Source: Bacteroidia bacterium (GTDB lineage Bacteria; Bacteroidota; Bacteroidia; Bacteroidales; UBA932). From it: a stretch of DNA of 64,000 nt. The notes under the pieces were generated by a model. It was not told the DNA's origin. It worked only from the letters and a program-made list of their open reading frames with translations, and made no database searches. Position numbers and translations under genes: made by a program. Of this stretch, positions 60,901 through 64,000 are shown one piece after another. The DNA is taken from NCBI GenBank assembly GCA_021153285.1, contig JAGKTT010000004.1, positions 1 to 64,000 of the forward strand, read 5' to 3'. The number at the start of each line of letters is the position of its first letter. The stretch's first letter is position 1.

Positions 60901-61184
60901 AAATTATCTTCCAGATGCGAATGCAGCGGCCTGTCCATATGCTTGCTATGAACCAGCTTCACATCCTTTACAAACACTACTGTATTCCCGTCGCATCCCG
61001 TATAGTAATAAAGGAAAGCGGCATCCTCACAATGACCCCTCACATTTGCATCCATATAAGGAAAATCACGTCCGATCATCTCCAGCACCGTATCGTGCTC
61101 CAGTCCCATCTTCAGATATTGGTCAAGACGTTCGCTCACCTGGCGCTCGAAAGGATTACTGAGGTCGAAGAATTTAGGTTCCAT
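57906..61184 (-). CDS. Double-AAA CbxX/CfqX-type ATPase with long N-terminal part
   Basis: The protein has 1092 residues. Residues 1-540 are mostly beta-rich with an acidic linker (about 335-385) and match nothing I know. AAA domain 1 (about 545-790) has Walker A FLGNPGTGKTTVARLLG, Walker B GGILLIDEAYNL and a GNGRYVNKLLERAI helix, as in CbxX/EccA. AAA domain 2 (about 810-1090) keeps Walker A NFTGNTGTGKSTVAKIL but has Walker B GVLFIDGDAPEF, with Gly in place of the catalytic Glu, so it probably binds ATP without fast hydrolysis. CbxX-type ATPases remodel protein assemblies such as Rubisco or ESX substrates. The partner is unknown here. The gene diverges from the STAND gene. Confidence 0.85.
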   Translation of the reverse strand: MEPKFFDLSNPFERQVSERLDQYLKMGLEHDTVLEMIGRDFPYMDANVRGHCEDAAFLYYYTGCDGNTVVFVKDVKLVHSKHMDRPLHSHLEDNFHIRKGDDIIAAVLVENPLYLYDKANVYMAFYVNEKKVNEFRHTMDMMDRRNVYYVPLNILENTDLAEEAFSKVRIEVRDENVKGIQFDLEPGILYSETDPSEIFSLDSISIGRESEDKDMDAFDLNDIDHVSIRASIKYTDRFGHLDDIGGIAAVTPANSSEPQKTFITRVNLNSCIEEGSLFGFTTLFDISGQMSELEFIPQFRPEPGKYIISFSVMDSLLWSKEIEFFKGEKKEEAGYDEASEYPDFDTMLEEFIKEMEAEPVKDTVQEIPEPEEAEVDPFTHIEVVGLNLYNIDSDKDNEEKCLNGLSSQPQTSFAADGMQMLSVIGKLKVIQDTPLLKRNDILKWTIYDQTGRMMDWHFAKRQEVKDELWYCAAFGDFCTQHWEKGIYRLELTWQTTTIINAAFTVSDINVPSEYEAKLISRRDNNIINQTEGSALARLDRMAGLEKVKEKIHSLMNFHKLQQMRSAAGLPVKQPALHARFLGNPGTGKTTVARLLGQIYKEMGLLSSGHVVLEERKNLIGRYYDSEGQAVDNALNRAKGGILLIDEAYNLYVENDEKDPGRRILEYLLTALSDENNRDWMLILAGYPEETTAMLKSNPGIDSRVEEVFVFEDLSIENLLQIADLYCDDNKYELSEEARKRLKSLISKDIVAKGKNFGNGRYVNKLLERAISTRMATRLSKISAPTYDQLVTIEAEDIPVTQDEDQHISLGKFDEEAIDNAMKRLDALVGLEKVKSAIHNFVNVSRYLNSQGERFRGKGLLKWNFTGNTGTGKSTVAKILADILKAMNLIQNSELTEVKGEEIFNVSDYECNEVIREAVKRSRKGVLFIDGDAPEFRSGQYRMTSEQVRFKLANLVSDDNASGALIISECSTPDLSIAHSLASNGIYDFDHTFIFDDYTEDELYSILLQCLDKYRTQVSEKAEVIIKEYIRNLCANRNLSFANARTMKNLSRAIFERMILRLNDENDTDAERIVLASDVSSFVWKKVSGKIGF

Positions 61185-61201
61185 AGCTTTTGCATTTTGT
61201 T

Positions 61202-61278
61202 CAAAAATACGAAATATTTCTCACAACCATTCTTTTGAGGTAATCTTTCGTTGAAAAGAATCAAAAGTGTTATATTTG
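61202..61278. promoter_or_regulatory. Divergent -7 elements for the AAA ATPase and STAND genes
   Basis: TATTTTTG on the minus strand (61202-61209) and TATATTTG on the plus strand (61271-61278) both fit TAnnTTTG. The plus element has GTTG 17 bases upstream. Confidence 0.55.
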
Positions 61279-61310
61279 TTTAAAGTCTTATCAAGTATAT
61301 CACTATTATT

Positions 61311-64000
61311 ATGAAAGAGTATAATATATTCGTTGCTTCTTCAATTAAGGAATCCGTTTTGAAAGACATTAGAGATACGATGCCTGTTCTTGTTGATTCC
61401 GTTAATACGAGGATGAAGTCTTTCAATATTTCATATAAATGTGATGTTTTTGGAACGACGGAAGGAGCCAACGGAGATCCGGACACGCAAGGATATATTG
61501 ATGACGAGCTGATAGGAAAGAGTGACTTGTTTGTCTTGATACTAAAGAATAATAAAAAAATAGGTCAATATACTATAGGTGAATTTATATACGCTTTAAA
61601 GAAAAAGAGAGGATATAAAAGACATAATCCTTTAATCAAGATCTATATTATTCAAGGAGATAAAAAAGAAAGAATATCAATTGAATATGAATCTGAAGAT
61701 TTTAAGGATTTATCTGATTTGAATGTTGAAATAGCAGAATGTAAAGATTTTGAGGATATTTTATCAAAGGTTGGGGGATATTATGCTGATTGTGTTACAT
61801 ATGATACTTTCTCATCTTTGTTCTTCAAGTATTTGACAGAAACTTTTCCTGATCAGATGTGTAAATATTCTCAATCAGAAATTTCATATCAGAATCATTT
61901 GTTAAATACCGGCCAGAATAACTTCAGAATTGCCGATAATAAATATTTCAGAAGGGAGGGGAGAGGAGGAAAGACGGCAATTGATGATAAAATGGAGGAA
62001 ATCATAAAAAGGTCTTCATTGTTGATATTGGAAGGCAATGCCTTTAGTGGAAAGACTCGTGCAGCTTATGAATTGATGAGATCTATGACAGAGTGGCAGG
62101 ACGGTGAGTTTTTTATCTATAAATGTGGCAGTGGCTTGACTATAGATGATCTTAATCATATTTCTTTCAATACAGAAGCAAGTCAGAAGAACAAAATTAT
62201 TTTCATTGATGATATTAATGAGGTAATAAAAAATGATACTAATATAGATAGAAGGTGGGCGTTATGGCAGAATCTTAATTATATCAGTGCAGGTGGCAAT
62301 CCGATTAGATGGCCTAAAACGACACTTATAATGACAGTTGCAGGAAAGTTGTCCTCTGAAGAAAAGTCTCAGCTTTATCAAAAAATCTTTGGGACAGAGA
62401 ATTATATTGCTTTACAGGAAACACTTAAAACAGTGACTGTAAATTTTGATATATACGACCCTGGCTCATTTGCAAAGATGGTTAACAGTATGGTTAAAGC
62501 AGGCTTTCTCATTAAAGATAAGATTCGCCCGGGCAATTATACCATAGGTTCCTTGTTTATTGATGAGAATAAAGTAAGGAATTCAGTTAGAAATGCATTT
62601 GAGGAAGGTGAATCAATGAAGGTGACATTGCGGTCTATCAGGCTGAACTGGCTGTACGCGTCTAACGATGCCAGAGGGAAGATATGTGAATTAAAACGTA
62701 TTTTCAAGTTTCTGAAAAACGAGGATGTCAATAAATTGAATCATCCTTTAGATATCTGCATCGATAAACTAAGAAGTCAAGGTCTCTTGATTATATCCGG
62801 GTCTGAAATTAAAGTTGATGTATTTGTTATAGAGGCTATTAACTATGTATTAGCTGGAGATGATTCAGAAAAGATAAAGAAGGATGTATCTGATCTTTTG
62901 AAGTATGCTGAAAAGATTTGTACGGATTCGGAGTATCGGATAGAGGGATGCCAGGAGATACATAGTATCGAACATATGGCTTATAGAATATGTGAGAAGG
63001 CTGATCTTAAAGATGAAGTTATAAGATATTTGATAAGTTTAGTATTTGAGAAATCATACGGAAAGAAGCAAACATATGTTTTTACGGAAGATGTTCTGGC
63101 CAGAATGATGGGATATATATGTTCTAAAAATAAAGATATACCATATCCTAGAATTTTCTGTGCAACAGCAGTGGTGAATTTTTCAAAATCCGAAACATCT
63201 TATAAGATATTCGAAAAGGTAGATTTGTTACTTAAGGATAAGAAAGTATATCCGGAAGGATGTAAGGTGTTTTTTAAAGAGCTGGCATACAAGTTATTAT
63301 CCAGTCAAAGTAATCTGGCTGCAGGGATTAAGGATACTATCCTAAGTCGAATTTATGATGCTGACAGTGATAAGATGATAGAACCTTTTTCAGAGGATGA
63401 TTTAAAAGGTATTGTCAACTTGAAGCGTATGATTCCTTATCTGAATAAAGGACTTCCTGAAATTGTTGAAATGGTGAAATCCATCGAAGACTTTAATGAT
63501 CTTATGTCAGAAATAGAACCGGATCCACTTGGCTTAGATGATCAGGAAATAGAAAGGAATGATGACACTAAACTTAAAAGAACATTCTTGTCGCAATTAG
63601 GTAAAACAGTAATCGAGGTCTTTAAAACAACAGTAGATATTGATGGCTTTAACAAGGTAATGCAATGTTTGGAAACAAACGTTTCTGAAAATTTGAAGAA
63701 AGCATTGGATTTATCTTTTACTTTAACTTTTTATTCTAGACTACAGGAGATTTCATCTGGATATAGTTATGCTGATCGTTTTAAATTATTTGATTATATT
63801 TTAAACCTCAATAAAAGTTATTGGGTGATAGAATCTATACAACAATTTACTGTAGATGCTGAAAGGGAAGAGAAAGCTGATGATCAGAGGATAAAAGCCT
63901 TGAATAATTTCTTGCCGCTTCTTGATAGATCAGATGCTTTGAAAGCATATAGAGAAATGAAAGAGAAGAAACTATATGATGGACATACCTTCTCTATCCT
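61311..64000 (+). CDS. TIR/DUF4062-like + STAND-type NTPase, C-terminus beyond window
   Basis: The frame is open from ATG(61311) to the last base: 896 visible residues, no stop. Residues 1-150 look TIR- or DUF4062-like: YNIFVASSIKESVLKDIRDT, then a DELIGKSDLFVLIL phrase and TIGEFIYALKKK. A P-loop NTPase follows, with Walker A GNAFSGKT at residues 242-249 and Walker B KIIFIDDIN with D300/D301. From about 480 on, the chain is helical and repetitive. Its last visible segment (ALKAYREMKEKKLYDGHTFS) has the spacing of a pentatricopeptide repeat. This build (effector-like domain, NTPase switch, helical sensor) is that of NLR/STAND immune proteins. The gene is clearly more AT-rich than its neighbours. 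Confidence 0.7.
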   Translation, partial: MKEYNIFVASSIKESVLKDIRDTMPVLVDSVNTRMKSFNISYKCDVFGTTEGANGDPDTQGYIDDELIGKSDLFVLILKNNKKIGQYTIGEFIYALKKKRGYKRHNPLIKIYIIQGDKKERISIEYESEDFKDLSDLNVEIAECKDFEDILSKVGGYYADCVTYDTFSSLFFKYLTETFPDQMCKYSQSEISYQNHLLNTGQNNFRIADNKYFRREGRGGKTAIDDKMEEIIKRSSLLILEGNAFSGKTRAAYELMRSMTEWQDGEFFIYKCGSGLTIDDLNHISFNTEASQKNKIIFIDDINEVIKNDTNIDRRWALWQNLNYISAGGNPIRWPKTTLIMTVAGKLSSEEKSQLYQKIFGTENYIALQETLKTVTVNFDIYDPGSFAKMVNSMVKAGFLIKDKIRPGNYTIGSLFIDENKVRNSVRNAFEEGESMKVTLRSIRLNWLYASNDARGKICELKRIFKFLKNEDVNKLNHPLDICIDKLRSQGLLIISGSEIKVDVFVIEAINYVLAGDDSEKIKKDVSDLLKYAEKICTDSEYRIEGCQEIHSIEHMAYRICEKADLKDEVIRYLISLVFEKSYGKKQTYVFTEDVLARMMGYICSKNKDIPYPRIFCATAVVNFSKSETSYKIFEKVDLLLKDKKVYPEGCKVFFKELAYKLLSSQSNLAAGIKDTILSRIYDADSDKMIEPFSEDDLKGIVNLKRMIPYLNKGLPEIVEMVKSIEDFNDLMSEIEPDPLGLDDQEIERNDDTKLKRTFLSQLGKTVIEVFKTTVDIDGFNKVMQCLETNVSENLKKALDLSFTLTFYSRLQEISSGYSYADRFKLFDYILNLNKSYWVIESIQQFTVDAEREEKADDQRIKALNNFLPLLDRSDALKAYREMKEKKLYDGHTFSI

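Noticed and set aside
61280..61486. 68-codon minus-strand frame
   Set aside because: Shadow of the STAND gene's 5' end and its promoter region; no features of its own.

Overview
The window reads as a chromosomal segment of a Bacteroidota, most likely Bacteroidales. Promoters carry the Bacteroidota -7 element TAnnTTTG, often with a -33 TTTG 19-20 bp upstream. The content also fits: a SusC/SusD polysaccharide-utilization locus, a SecDF fusion, membrane-anchored TPR regulators, DUF3244/DUF3853/DUF4923 families and many lipoproteins with an SC lipobox. The genus cannot be fixed from the sequence alone.

Layout. 1-3.3 kb: end of an ORF6N-domain gene, a repeat-rich gap, then a leftward NfeD-like / flotillin / XRE operon. 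3.3-13.3 kb: leftward housekeeping block (DUF4923 protein, a degenerate ThiL-like protein, DnaE, a lipoprotein, SecDF) with one secreted EEP-family protein facing it. 13.4-16.7 kb: rightward PD40/SPOR protein followed by a second NfeD + flotillin (FloA) pair. 16.8-18.1 kb: a RAYT/IS200-like Y1 transposase flanked by two 30-nt perfect palindromes with the same core. 18.2 kb: tRNA-Ser(GCT).

18.26-30.91 kb: an integrative mobilizable element of about 12.6 kb inserted in the 3' end of the tRNA, bounded by 26-bp direct repeats. It carries a tyrosine integrase, DUF3853, a replication-initiator-like gene with iteron-like repeats inside it, an oriT-like region, MobC, a MOBP relaxase, a membrane mob-operon protein, an XRE regulator, a candidate sRNA and a small cationic ORF. 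Its cargo is an unrecognised module: a membrane-anchored TPR regulator, a DUF3244 protein and three lipoproteins. No conjugation-pore genes are present, so transfer would need a helper.

31-39 kb: PagL-like deacylase, a small exported protein, a 43-bp tandem repeat array, a CaxA-type antiporter / Na-Pi cotransporter operon, and a His-rich peptide with a TonB receptor. 39.1-57.3 kb: a polysaccharide-utilization locus whose core order (SusR-like, SusC, SusD, SusE/F-like, GH66, GH31) matches the dextran locus known from Bacteroides thetaiotaomicron, extended by a CotH-family protein, a six-hairpin glycosidase, a GH125 and a PHP phosphodiesterase. 57.4-64 kb: YbaK, a large two-AAA CbxX-type ATPase, and diverging from it an AT-rich gene that runs off the window: a TIR/DUF4062-like domain joined to a STAND-type NTPase and a long helical-repeat region, a candidate immune receptor.
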